Part shown: positions 8,588 through 16,854 of the stretch, piece by piece
Layout of the letters: each line of letters begins with the position of its first letter
Position numbering within the stretch: position 1 is the first letter of the stretch
Assembly (NCBI RefSeq): GCF_002633015.1
Contig: NZ_NSIU01000001.1
Coordinates: 186,001-250,000 of the forward strand
Reading direction: 5' to 3'
Length of the DNA stretch: 64,000 bases
Source: Sulfuricurvum sp. PD_MW2
Lineage (GTDB): Bacteria; Campylobacterota; Campylobacteria; Campylobacterales; Sulfurimonadaceae
Notes under the pieces: generated by a model
What the model saw: only the letters and a program-made list of their open reading frames with translations
Database searches by the model: none
Told to the model about the DNA's origin: nothing
Made by a program: the position numbers and the translations under genes

Positions 8588-9654
8588 TAACGTGACCCTT
8601 TTTGTTTTTTACCCATTTTATAAACGTATGCCAAGACTTCAGCAACAGCTGCAAACAACATATCGGGAATCGGACGGTCAAGCTCTACTTCAGCATAGAG
8701 TGAACGCGCCAGAGGCGGATTTTGAACGATATGCACCCCATTCTCCCGCGCCACTTTTTTGATCTGAATGGCTACATTATCAACCCCTTTAGCCACAACA
8801 ACGGGAGCGTTATGTTTGGTCTCATCATAGACTATTGCCACCGCATAGTGGGTTGGGTTGGTGATAACGACATCGGCGGTAGGAACGGCCGACATCATAC
8901 GCTTTTTTGCCGCCTGCATCTGGATTTGGCGGATTTTCGCTTTGATATGCGGATCCCCTTCCATGTTTTTCATCTCGTCTTTGATCTCTTGAAGCGACAT
9001 TTTGAGTTTGTCAAAATACTGTTTTCGTACCAAAAACAAATCGATGATCGCATAGATGAAAATAACAATCAGCATTACAGAGGCCAATACGATCGCTTTA
9101 TCCCGCAGCCATCCGAGTTGATCTTGGAGGTTAAACAGTGCCACCGTCGGAAGTTCTTCGACGTAGTACCAAAAATAGAGAAATCCGATACCCAATGCCG
9201 TTAACGATTTGAGGGTGATTTTGACTGATTCTATCGCTTTTTGAAGACTAAACAAATTGGCAAACCCTTTGATCGGGTCAAGTTTTCCAAAATTAGGGAC
9301 AAGCGGTTTGGTTGTAAAATTAAATCCGATTTGAGCTACCGTCCCGAAAATACCGGCAACTGCGACAATAATCGACACAGGCAACGCCATAATCAGAAAC
9401 TCTTTCATCGTCACGACGGCCATGTCCATCATCAATTCCCGATCAAGCGGCTGCTTCATGAGTGAAAAATAGTATTTGGAAAGACTCAGCATCCGATCCG
9501 CGATGAATGAAAACATCATCAGCACTGCCAAAATCGCGAAAAATAAAACCACTACCCCGACAATATCCTGACTCTTGGCAACATTTCCATCGGCACGGGC
9601 ATCTTCGAGTTTCTTGGCGGTGGGTTCCTCGGTCTTTTCTTGATCGTCAGCCAC
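8587..9654 (-). CDS. flhB: FlhB flagellar type III export switch protein
   Basis: FlhB is an inner-membrane part of the flagellar export gate that autocleaves to switch substrate specificity. The 355-residue protein begins with the typical hydrophilic 'EKTEEPTAKKLEDAR', has four membrane helices in residues about 30-210, a basic linker, and the autocleavage motif Asn-Pro-Thr-His at 266-269 in a complete cytoplasmic domain. It lies between nadC (4 bp upstream) and the Cache gene, with no other flagellar genes nearby. Dispersed flagellar genes are usual in Campylobacterota. Confidence 0.97.
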   Translation of the reverse strand: MADDQEKTEEPTAKKLEDARADGNVAKSQDIVGVVVLFFAILAVLMMFSFIADRMLSLSKYYFSLMKQPLDRELMMDMAVVTMKEFLIMALPVSIIVAVAGIFGTVAQIGFNFTTKPLVPNFGKLDPIKGFANLFSLQKAIESVKITLKSLTALGIGFLYFWYYVEELPTVALFNLQDQLGWLRDKAIVLASVMLIVIFIYAIIDLFLVRKQYFDKLKMSLQEIKDEMKNMEGDPHIKAKIRQIQMQAAKKRMMSAVPTADVVITNPTHYAVAIVYDETKHNAPVVVAKGVDNVAIQIKKVARENGVHIVQNPPLARSLYAEVELDRPIPDMLFAAVAEVLAYVYKMGKKQKGSR

Positions 9655-9658
9655 TTAC

Positions 9659-10474
9659 TTAATCCATTTTCATTGACATATCAATCCAGGAAGCTTGATG
9701 GATCAGTGCTCCGGTACTGATCGCATCGACACCGGTTGCCGCGTACGCTTCTATCGTCTCCAACGTTATATTACCGCTCGCTTCGAGCAACACACTGCTG
9801 TGGTGTTCCCATTTGTATTCGACAACTTCGCGTAACTGCTCCACGCTCATATTGTCACACATTACGATATCAGCTCCGCATCGCATAGCATGCTTTGCCA
9901 TCTCGAAATCTTCCGCTTCGATCTCAATTTTCGACGTGAACGGAATTTTTTTACGTGCTTCTTCCATAAAACTCTCTAAATTACTGATCGTCTTGAGGTG
10001 GGTATCTTTGAGCATCAGTGCATCATCCAACCCCATACGATGGTTTGTCGCACCGCCGATACGGGTTGCGTATTTTTCGAAGTTTCGAAGCATCGGACGG
10101 GTTTTTCGCGTATCCAGAAGTTTCGTTCCATAGGGAGCAATGAGATCGACATACTTGCGCGTCAATGTCGCGATAGAGCTGGCATGAAGAAGCATATTGA
10201 GCAGCGTCCGCTCAATCCGCAGCAGCGTGTGTGAATCGCCGGAGAGTTCCATCAGCACCTCTCCTTTGACAAACGATTCACTGTCGTGTTTATGCCAAAC
10301 GATCTCAAATTGCTCCATTTGTGCCAACACACGCAAATACACTTCTCCCGCGAGTACGCCGTCACTTTTTGCGATAATCTTCGCACTGGCGCTCACCGCA
10401 TCGGATACTCGCGCATACAGATCCCCCCGCCCCACATCTTCGGCCAATACATCACGGATAAATTGTTCGATCAT
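9659..10474 (-). CDS. nadC: Nicotinate-nucleotide pyrophosphorylase (quinolinate phosphoribosyltransferase)
   Basis: Converts quinolinate and PRPP to nicotinate mononucleotide, CO2 and pyrophosphate in de novo NAD synthesis. The 271-residue protein shows the family features 'RTLLNMLLHASSIAT', 'LDTRKTRPMLR', 'GGATNHRMGLDDALMLKDTHL' and 'LEASGNITLETI'. It overlaps nadA by 4 bp, so the two consecutive pathway enzymes are coupled. Confidence 0.96.
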   Translation of the reverse strand: MIEQFIRDVLAEDVGRGDLYARVSDAVSASAKIIAKSDGVLAGEVYLRVLAQMEQFEIVWHKHDSESFVKGEVLMELSGDSHTLLRIERTLLNMLLHASSIATLTRKYVDLIAPYGTKLLDTRKTRPMLRNFEKYATRIGGATNHRMGLDDALMLKDTHLKTISNLESFMEEARKKIPFTSKIEIEAEDFEMAKHAMRCGADIVMCDNMSVEQLREVVEYKWEHHSSVLLEASGNITLETIEAYAATGVDAISTGALIHQASWIDMSMKMD

Positions 10475-11463
10475 AGCGCCATCATCCTCTCAAGTGATAT
10501 TCTTGCCCAATGTGCCGTATCTTCATCAATCTGAATCTCGTTGATCGGATCGCCATCCTCGATCGATTTAAGTGCATTGTACAAATCTTCCAACGTCGTC
10601 TCATTCATTGTCGGACATTCGGGTTTGGTTGAAGAGAGGACATAAGTGTTACTCGGACGGAGACGATTGACCATATTAAACTCCGTTCCTACCGCCACCT
10701 TTTGATCCGCCGGTAACTCTGTGATGTATTTGATGAGTTGTGATGTCGAACCTACAAAATCGGCTCTTTCACAGATAGCCGGATCACATTCAGGGTGAAC
10801 CGCGATCAAAATTCCCGGATATTTATTGCGATAGAACTCAATGTCATCGACGCTGAAAAGCTGATGAACGGAGCAAAACCCGTCATAACAGATGATGTCC
10901 GCTTCTTTAGGATCGCTTCCATCACCCAATACACACGATTTTAGCCCCATCTGAGCGGCAATATTTTGCCCCAAACAGCGATCTGGAACAAAAAGGATCT
11001 TTTTCCCCTCTTGAAGCGCTTTGGTAATGATCGTTTTTGCATTCGAGCTCGTACACACCATTCCCCCCATTTTTCCGACACGTGCTTTGACGTCGGCATT
11101 CGAGTTGATATAGGTGATCGGGAGGATATTCTCTTGTGCTATACCGCTTGCCTCGAGTTTGGTAATCGATTCGTCATAATAGAGTCCGTCAATCATCTTT
11201 GCCATTGCGCAACAGGCGACTTTCGGCATCAAAACCCGTTTGTGAGGAGAGAGAATTTTGACACTTTGTCCCATGAATCCTACGCCGCAAAATACAACGT
11301 ACTCTTTTTCATCGGCCATGGTACGCTTGGCAAGCTCAAGGGAGTCTCCGGTGATATCTCCCATCTCAAACACTTCATCACGCTGATAAAAATGGGCGAC
11401 AACGGTGACGCTGAGACGGCTTTTTAGATCAATAATTTTTTGTTTCAATTCTTCAGTATTCAA
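10471..11463 (-). CDS. nadA: Quinolinate synthase NadA
   Basis: [4Fe-4S] enzyme that condenses iminoaspartate with dihydroxyacetone phosphate to quinolinate. Residues 1-330 contain the conserved 'AHFYQRDEV', 'FCGVGFMGQS', 'MVCTSSNA', 'VPDRCLGQNIA' and 'VHPECDP' motifs, including the three expected cluster cysteines. It heads the long minus-strand gene run; the 150-bp divergent region with plsY is the probable promoter. nadB is not in the window. Confidence 0.97.
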   Translation of the reverse strand: MNTEELKQKIIDLKSRLSVTVVAHFYQRDEVFEMGDITGDSLELAKRTMADEKEYVVFCGVGFMGQSVKILSPHKRVLMPKVACCAMAKMIDGLYYDESITKLEASGIAQENILPITYINSNADVKARVGKMGGMVCTSSNAKTIITKALQEGKKILFVPDRCLGQNIAAQMGLKSCVLGDGSDPKEADIICYDGFCSVHQLFSVDDIEFYRNKYPGILIAVHPECDPAICERADFVGSTSQLIKYITELPADQKVAVGTEFNMVNRLRPSNTYVLSSTKPECPTMNETTLEDLYNALKSIEDGDPINEIQIDEDTAHWARISLERMMAL

Positions 11464-11615
11464 ATCTATTATCCTTGTTACGTACAGTAAAGCTATTATT
11501 ATAACCTACTCACTCCCTTGCATCGTTGAAGGCTCCCAGTTCTTAAGAAGTTTTTTAGCCAGTTGTAACCATCGGTGATTTATAATACGCCACTGTTTAT
11601 CCCTAAAGGAACCTA

Positions 11616-12230
11616 ATGGATTTTTTATTTAACCAAAATGTACAATTTTACTTGGCAGCCTATCTCCTCGGCGGTATCCCGTTCGGACTGATCCTCGCCA
11701 AATTATTCGCCGGTGTCAACATCACCGATGCCGGATCAGGAAGTATAGGTGCTACCAATGTTTTGCGTGTCGTCAAAGAGACTAACCCTGCTTTGGCTAA
11801 AAAACTTGGTGCCGCAACGCTTGCTCTTGATGCATTCAAAGGAATTGCAGTTGTTCTCGCCGCCAAATATTTTGGTATGAGTGATAGCGTTCAATGGCTT
11901 GTTGCCGTTCTCGCTGTAGTGGGTCACTGCTTTAGCCCGTACATGTGGTTTGAAGGGGGAAAAGGGGTTGCCACCGGAATGGGTGTTATGGCTGTCATGC
12001 TCCCTATCCCTACCGCCATTGCCTTGGTTGTTTGGGGAGTTGCGGCAAAAACGATCCGCATTTCATCGCTCTCATCAATGCTCGGTCTCCTTGGACTCAT
12101 CATTGCCTCGTTTGTCCTTTATCCAAGCATGTTTCATGCACCGGTTCTTTTTATCGCATTTATCCTCTTTTATAAACATATCCCGAACTTTGTCCGTCTT
12201 TTCAAAGGGGAAGAGAAACGCGTCGTATGA
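11616..12230 (+). CDS. plsY: Acyl-phosphate:glycerol-3-phosphate acyltransferase PlsY
   Basis: Inner-membrane enzyme that acylates glycerol-3-phosphate with acyl-phosphate, the first step of phospholipid synthesis. 204 residues with five predicted membrane segments and the family motifs 'GGIPFGLILAK', 'GSGSIGATNVLR' and 'FEGGKGVATG'. A TATAAT-like element about 30 bp upstream of the ATG ('gatttataatacg') is a candidate promoter. It overlaps folB by 4 bp. Confidence 0.96.
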   Translation: MDFLFNQNVQFYLAAYLLGGIPFGLILAKLFAGVNITDAGSGSIGATNVLRVVKETNPALAKKLGAATLALDAFKGIAVVLAAKYFGMSDSVQWLVAVLAVVGHCFSPYMWFEGGKGVATGMGVMAVMLPIPTAIALVVWGVAAKTIRISSLSSMLGLLGLIIASFVLYPSMFHAPVLFIAFILFYKHIPNFVRLFKGEEKRVV

Positions 12231-12553
12231 GAATCCTCCTCGAGAACCTTACGTTTGAAACCATCATCGGGATTCTCGATTTTGAGCGCACTGCCCCCCA
12301 ACGGGTAGTAATCGATGCAATTATCGAATATTCTTATACCCAAGAGTGTTTTATCAACTACGCTGAAGTCGCCCAGCGGATAGAATCAACGATGAAAAAA
12401 GAGCAATTTGAGTTGCTTGAAACCGCTTTGGGGCATCTGAGTCAAATCCTCAAAAACGATTTCCCCTTAATCCAATCACTCTCTCTTACCATACGCAAGC
12501 CTGATATCCTCCCAAATTGCACCGTGGGTGTTCAAAAAAATTTCATTTTTTAA
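12227..12553 (+). CDS. folB: Dihydroneopterin aldolase FolB
   Basis: Small single-domain folate-pathway enzyme of 108 residues. The start 'MRILLENLTFETIIGILDFERTAPQRVVIDAIIEY' region and the later 'FELLETALGHLSQIL' match the FolB fold, with the catalytic Glu region in the N-terminal part. It is coupled to plsY by a 4-bp overlap, an arrangement common in this phylum. It could in principle be a related FolB/FolX-type protein. Confidence 0.85.
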   Translation: MRILLENLTFETIIGILDFERTAPQRVVIDAIIEYSYTQECFINYAEVAQRIESTMKKEQFELLETALGHLSQILKNDFPLIQSLSLTIRKPDILPNCTVGVQKNFIF

Positions 12554-12632
12554 AAAAAATTGAAAAAAAGTTTAAAAAATTCTAAAAGTGTGGTATCATT
12601 TCGGCAAAATTTCCGTACCATGAGGAATCTGA

Positions 12633-13304
12633 ATGCGTATTCTGATCATTGAAGATGAAGTAACCCTCAATAAAACCCTTGCAGAAGGGCTCAAAGAATT
12701 TGGTTACCAAAGCGATGTCGTCGAAACCCTAAAAGACGGCGAGTATTATCTTGATATCCGTAACTATGACCTAATTTTGATGGATTGGATGCTTCCGGAT
12801 GGGAACAGTGTCGATATCATCCCTGACATCAAAAGCAATACCCCAAAAACTGTCGTCGTTGTCCTATCCGCACGCGATGATAACGAGAGCGAAATCGAAG
12901 CACTTAAAGCGGGAGCAGACGACTATATCCGCAAACCGTTTGATTTCGATGTTCTCGTAGCACGTATCGAAGCACGTTTGCGTTTCGGCGGAAGCAACAT
13001 TATCGAAATCGATGATTTGACCATCAATCCGGAAGAAGAAAAAATCATCTACAAAGAAAAAGAGATCGAACTCAAAGGGAAACCGTTTGAAGTATTGACT
13101 CATCTTGCACGTCACCGTGATCAAATTGTCTCTAAAGAGCAATTGCTTGATGCGATCTGGGAAGAGCCTGAGCTTGTTACACCAAACGTTATCGAGGTCG
13201 CGATCAACCAAATCCGTCAAAAAATGGATAAACCGCTCGGTATCACTACTATCGAAACCGTGCGCCGCCGAGGATACCGTTTTTGTTTTCCAAAAGAAGC
13301 ATAA
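12633..13304 (+). CDS. HsrA/CosR-like OmpR-family response regulator with intact phosphorylation site
   Basis: 223-residue OmpR-type regulator. The C-terminal half (from about 'NVIEIDDLTI' to 'RRRGYRFCFP') is almost word-for-word like the essential orphan regulators HsrA (HP1043) of Helicobacter pylori and CosR of Campylobacter jejuni, as I recall those sequences. Unlike them, the receiver here keeps the full active site: E7-D8-E9, Asp51 (in LMDWMLPDG), Ser79 and Lys101. So it is probably a normally phosphorylated member. Its last 24 bases are duplicated at 16831, inside the start of a histidine-kinase gene. Expected roles of the family are redox and basic-metabolism control. Confidence 0.9.
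   Translation: MRILIIEDEVTLNKTLAEGLKEFGYQSDVVETLKDGEYYLDIRNYDLILMDWMLPDGNSVDIIPDIKSNTPKTVVVVLSARDDNESEIEALKAGADDYIRKPFDFDVLVARIEARLRFGGSNIIEIDDLTINPEEEKIIYKEKEIELKGKPFEVLTHLARHRDQIVSKEQLLDAIWEEPELVTPNVIEVAINQIRQKMDKPLGITTIETVRRRGYRFCFPKEA
13281..13304 (+). repeat. 24-bp direct repeat, left copy (end of the HsrA/CosR-like gene)
   Basis: These 24 bases, beginning TTTTGTTTTCC and ending GCATAA, recur exactly at 16831-16854. They encode the final Phe-Cys-Phe-Pro-Lys-Glu-Ala and stop of the regulator. Identity ends abruptly on both sides of each copy (t/a before, c/g after). The pair brackets 3526 bp containing the GGDEF-EAL gene. Confidence 0.97.
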
Positions 13305-13323
13305 CCCCTTTCTCTCTTATATT

Positions 13324-13346
13324 GAAAGCCCAATTTTAGGGCTTTC
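13324..13346. terminator. Stem-loop between convergent genes
   Basis: GAAAGCCC, 7-nt A+T loop, GGGCTTTC: a perfect 8-bp stem followed by a T-rich stretch (attcatttta). It lies between the convergent HsrA/CosR-like gene and the GGDEF-EAL gene and could serve both. It falls inside the 24-bp-repeat-bounded segment, so it would now stop transcription from the regulator reaching the kinase gene. Confidence 0.65.
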
Positions 13347-13395
13347 ATTCATTTTATACTCTCTTCTCTTCAATTTTTACTATAGAGTGGTTTTG

Positions 13396-16300
13396 TTAAT
13401 GCTTTAACTTCCAATCGTTAACAAATAATTCATAGTCGTTTGCCCGCAGAGGTTTACTGTATAAATATCCCTGTACTTCATCACATAATTCTTCTTTTAG
13501 AAATGCCAATTGATCGGTTGTTTCTACCCCTTCGGCTATTACACGCAATCCCAGACTGTGTGCCATGCGGATAATCGCTTTAACGATAGCTTTGTCCTCC
13601 AAATCATCGCTGATATCCGCTATGAAAGATTGATCTATTTTAAGCTTATAGACTTTAAATTTTTTGATGTAGCTCAACGATGAATATCCCGTCCCGAAAT
13701 CATCAATGGACATACGAATACCTTTGGCGTGTAATCTGTCCATCATACTGATAACACTTTGGGGATCATGCATCGCAACCGCTTCGGTCAGTTCAAGCTC
13801 CAGATACTTTGAAGGTAGATCAAACTCCTCTAAGATACTTGTGACGATTTCAGGCAAATGGGGATGACGAAACTGTACGGCAGAGAGGTTGACCGCTATT
13901 ATTGTTTCCGGAAGGCCAGCATCAAGCCATTTTTTTGCCTGTTCAACTGTCCTGCGCAATACCCATTCGCCTATAGATAAAATAAGACCACTATCTTCGG
14001 CTAACGGAATAAATTCTGAAGGGGGAATGTTTCCAAATTCAGGGTGTTCCCATCGTACAAGCGCTTCTAATCCGATAATCTTATTTTCAGCAATCGCTAT
14101 TTGCGGCTGATACATGATAGACAATTGATTTTTCTCAACTGCATGACGCAAACCATTGATCAATTGCAAGTTTTTGGAAGCATTCTCTTGCATTGCTTTG
14201 GTAAAAAACTGATAGTTATTACGCCCTTTTTGCTTTGCTTCATACATTGCTGCATCGGCATTTTTAGTAAGAGTATCCGGATCGCTACCATCGTATGGGT
14301 ATATTGCGATACCGATGGAAGCAGTAACGTTCAGTTCATTTTCATTGATATCAAAAGATTGGGTAAGAACATCAAGAATTTTTTCTGCGACGAATGCAGC
14401 ACCTTGTGTACTGGTATGTGGCAGCATAAAAATGAATTCATCTCCACCCAGACGAGATAACGTATCCTCTTCTCGTAGTAGCTTTTTCACACGTTTGGCA
14501 AGTTCTCTCAATAACAGATCACCAATACTATGGCCTAACGTATCATTGATATCTTTAAAACGATCCAGGTCTAGAAATAATAAAGCGATTTCTCCAGCGT
14601 TACGTTTTGCGTCGTTGAGTGCGTACTGTATCCGATCATTCAGTTGGCTTCGATTTGGAAGACCGGTTAATAGATCATAATTCGCCAAATAATGGATCCG
14701 TTCAGCAGCACGTTTTTTTTCGGTAATATCATCTTTGATTGCCATATAATGAGTGATGTTCCCATCTGGCTGTATGATCGGTGATATGGTAACTTCTTCG
14801 GTAAACTCTTTACCGTCTTTGGAAAGATTGGTAAATTCGCCGTTCCAACTTTTCCCTTGCTTCAACTTCTCCCAAAGATCAATATAAACGGTGGTAGGGG
14901 TTTTCCCAGATTGCAAAAAACGGGGATTTTTGCCGATAATTTCATCGAGGGTATACCCTGTAGATGCTGTAAATGCGTTATTGACATATTCGATACGTGC
15001 CGCCAAATCAGTGATAATAACCGTATTTGGACTTTGCTCTATTGCTTGCGAAAGTTTTTTGAGCTCTTTTTCCGATTTTTTGTGTTCTGTAATATCTCGG
15101 GAAGATGCGTAAATATACCGTTCATCATCTAAAAGAATTTTTTGAGCCGTGATCTCAACATCAATGAATTCTCCATTTTTACTTCGATACATCGTCTCCA
15201 AGGTAATCGGTTCTTCAGGCAATGGCTCAAAGGCACTAAGAATTTCTTGAATTGAAAATTTTGGGTCAATATCAAAGATATTCAACTTTGCCATCTCATC
15301 ATTGGTATACCCAAGCATACTCGCGAAGGAAGGGCTGTATTCGATAATTTTGCCATTCATATCGATAATATGCACACCATCGGTGGCAGAATTAAGCAGT
15401 GTCCGAAGGCGCGTTTTATGAGATATGAGTTCTTTTGACTTTTCAGCCATGATTCTACGGCTCGTAATCAAACCCAATATAATAAACATAAGAAGAATAT
15501 AGACAAGCAATCCGATGACAGTATATAAAACAGGTGATTTTGAACTGTGTTCGGCATCAAATTTTTCAGAACTGTAAAAATGGATGTGCCAAATTTGACC
15601 ATTGATTTCGATAACTTTTATAGCCGTGAATTTTGGATGATACGATGATTTGTTAAATGAACGATACAAAAGGTTACGACTGGAAAGATGATCAACATCA
15701 TATATTTCAAAATTTATATCAGGATCTTTCAATGCTATGACACGCATAAGATCATTCATACGAAACGGACTGTATACGAACCCTTCGATTGCTATTCTCC
15801 GCTCTTCGACCGTATTAATAGGGAGGTTTTTTTTGTAATATGCCAAATACATCAGTATACCCGGCTGTATATCCGTTTCCATCTCCTGTACAAGTTTTAC
15901 ACGCCCTGATAATGTAGGGTGCCCGGTATCTCTGGCTTTTTCCATCGCCAAACGTCGTACAGGTTCGGAAAACATATCGTACCCGATAGCGCGAAGATTG
16001 CGTTTATCCATCGGTTCCAAAAACAAAATAGAGCTGTACTCATTTCTCATGCCAGACGGTTTGAGTTTAAAAGAGGGATATCCATCGGAGCGCATTTGCT
16101 TTTCGGTTGAAGCGATCTCATCGGCACGAAGCATTTTGGAATACCCTATCCCCTGCATACCGGGATAATGCTGGTTTAATTGGAGGGTAGATACAAATTT
16201 ATGCCATTCTTCTCTGGATACATTGTCACTTCCCTGAAAAAAAGCAACTCCGCTCCGCAGTACGGTTTCATAACGCAAGATTTGGCGGTTCAAATGATCT

Positions 16301-16482
16301 ACATCTTCATTGACATGAGACATAAATACATTTTTCGCACGGGTATCATAATAATTTTTTGAATTAGACCAAACAAAGAAAGTCACAATAATAGAAATAA
16401 TTAGCAATATCCAAATATTCATTGTTTTTCGAAAAAACGCACGATGAACATTTTTGTATGATTCTTTCACTTTATAATCCAA
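13396..16482 (-). CDS. CHASE-PAS-PAS-GGDEF-EAL membrane c-di-GMP signalling protein
   Basis: Large (about 1028-residue) bifunctional-type cyclic-di-GMP protein. In order: a membrane helix near 22-42, a periplasmic CHASE domain (about 70-300, with 'MQGIGYSKML' and 'LFLEPMDKRN'), a second helix near 320-345, two PAS domains (about 360-480 and 485-600), GGDEF (intact RLGGDEF active site) and EAL (GLEALVRWEH, plus 'DDFGTGYSSLSYI'). Both catalytic motifs look complete, so it may make or break c-di-GMP. The start is uncertain: TTG at the given end has a weak ribosome site, and an ATG lies 20 codons in. It stands alone inside a segment bounded by the 24-bp repeat. Confidence 0.92.
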   Translation of the reverse strand: MDYKVKESYKNVHRAFFRKTMNIWILLIISIIVTFFVWSNSKNYYDTRAKNVFMSHVNEDVDHLNRQILRYETVLRSGVAFFQGSDNVSREEWHKFVSTLQLNQHYPGMQGIGYSKMLRADEIASTEKQMRSDGYPSFKLKPSGMRNEYSSILFLEPMDKRNLRAIGYDMFSEPVRRLAMEKARDTGHPTLSGRVKLVQEMETDIQPGILMYLAYYKKNLPINTVEERRIAIEGFVYSPFRMNDLMRVIALKDPDINFEIYDVDHLSSRNLLYRSFNKSSYHPKFTAIKVIEINGQIWHIHFYSSEKFDAEHSSKSPVLYTVIGLLVYILLMFIILGLITSRRIMAEKSKELISHKTRLRTLLNSATDGVHIIDMNGKIIEYSPSFASMLGYTNDEMAKLNIFDIDPKFSIQEILSAFEPLPEEPITLETMYRSKNGEFIDVEITAQKILLDDERYIYASSRDITEHKKSEKELKKLSQAIEQSPNTVIITDLAARIEYVNNAFTASTGYTLDEIIGKNPRFLQSGKTPTTVYIDLWEKLKQGKSWNGEFTNLSKDGKEFTEEVTISPIIQPDGNITHYMAIKDDITEKKRAAERIHYLANYDLLTGLPNRSQLNDRIQYALNDAKRNAGEIALLFLDLDRFKDINDTLGHSIGDLLLRELAKRVKKLLREEDTLSRLGGDEFIFMLPHTSTQGAAFVAEKILDVLTQSFDINENELNVTASIGIAIYPYDGSDPDTLTKNADAAMYEAKQKGRNNYQFFTKAMQENASKNLQLINGLRHAVEKNQLSIMYQPQIAIAENKIIGLEALVRWEHPEFGNIPPSEFIPLAEDSGLILSIGEWVLRRTVEQAKKWLDAGLPETIIAVNLSAVQFRHPHLPEIVTSILEEFDLPSKYLELELTEAVAMHDPQSVISMMDRLHAKGIRMSIDDFGTGYSSLSYIKKFKVYKLKIDQSFIADISDDLEDKAIVKAIIRMAHSLGLRVIAEGVETTDQLAFLKEELCDEVQGYLYSKPLRANDYELFVNDWKLKH

Positions 16483-16830
16483 CTTACTGTTTTTTATAAA
16501 TTAAACACAAAAATAATACTCTTAAAAAATCACAATTCTGTCATTCTAACAAAGTTTTTATATGATCGTCTATTTTCAACCAGAACAGGTACAAGATTAT
16601 AGATAAAAAATTGTTACAAAAATGGCCGGATTTAACTCCATGCTTGATTACAAACACAAAAGAAATAAAAATTCATGTTCCTTCGACTTCCCGTATCACA
16701 ATTCGGTAATAAAATCCTGTATAATCATATCCATACAATAAGAATGCAAAACGCACTGTAAAGCCATTTAAAAATACATAATTAGTTTGGTTTCAATGCT
16801 ATATAAATATCTAAAAAAAGAGGAGTTGTA
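16483..16830. other. A+T-rich non-coding region upstream of two divergent signalling genes
   Basis: About 350 bp without a convincing gene. It must hold the promoter of the GGDEF-EAL gene (leftward) and, now, of the histidine kinase (rightward). A TATAAT at 16720-16725 is a candidate -10 for the kinase; no good -35 is seen, which is usual in this phylum. AGGAG at 16820-16824 supplies a ribosome site for the TTG start at 16833. It is visibly more A+T-rich than the surrounding genes. Confidence 0.6.
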
Positions 16831-16854
16831 TTTTGTTTTCCAAAAGAAGCATAA
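16831..16854 (+). repeat. 24-bp direct repeat, right copy (start of the histidine-kinase gene)
   Basis: Exact copy of the last 24 bases of the regulator gene at 13281-13304. Here the same bases contain the TTG start codon and code for Met-Phe-Ser-Lys-Arg-Ser-Ile of the kinase in another frame. This fits an ancestral state in which the kinase gene overlapped the end of the regulator gene. Confidence 0.97.

Noticed and set aside
16483-16830. Transposase remnant or terminal inverted repeats at the edges of the 3.5-kb insert
   Set aside because: Neither edge shows inverted repeats and no transposase-like frame was found; only the 24-bp direct repeat is supported.
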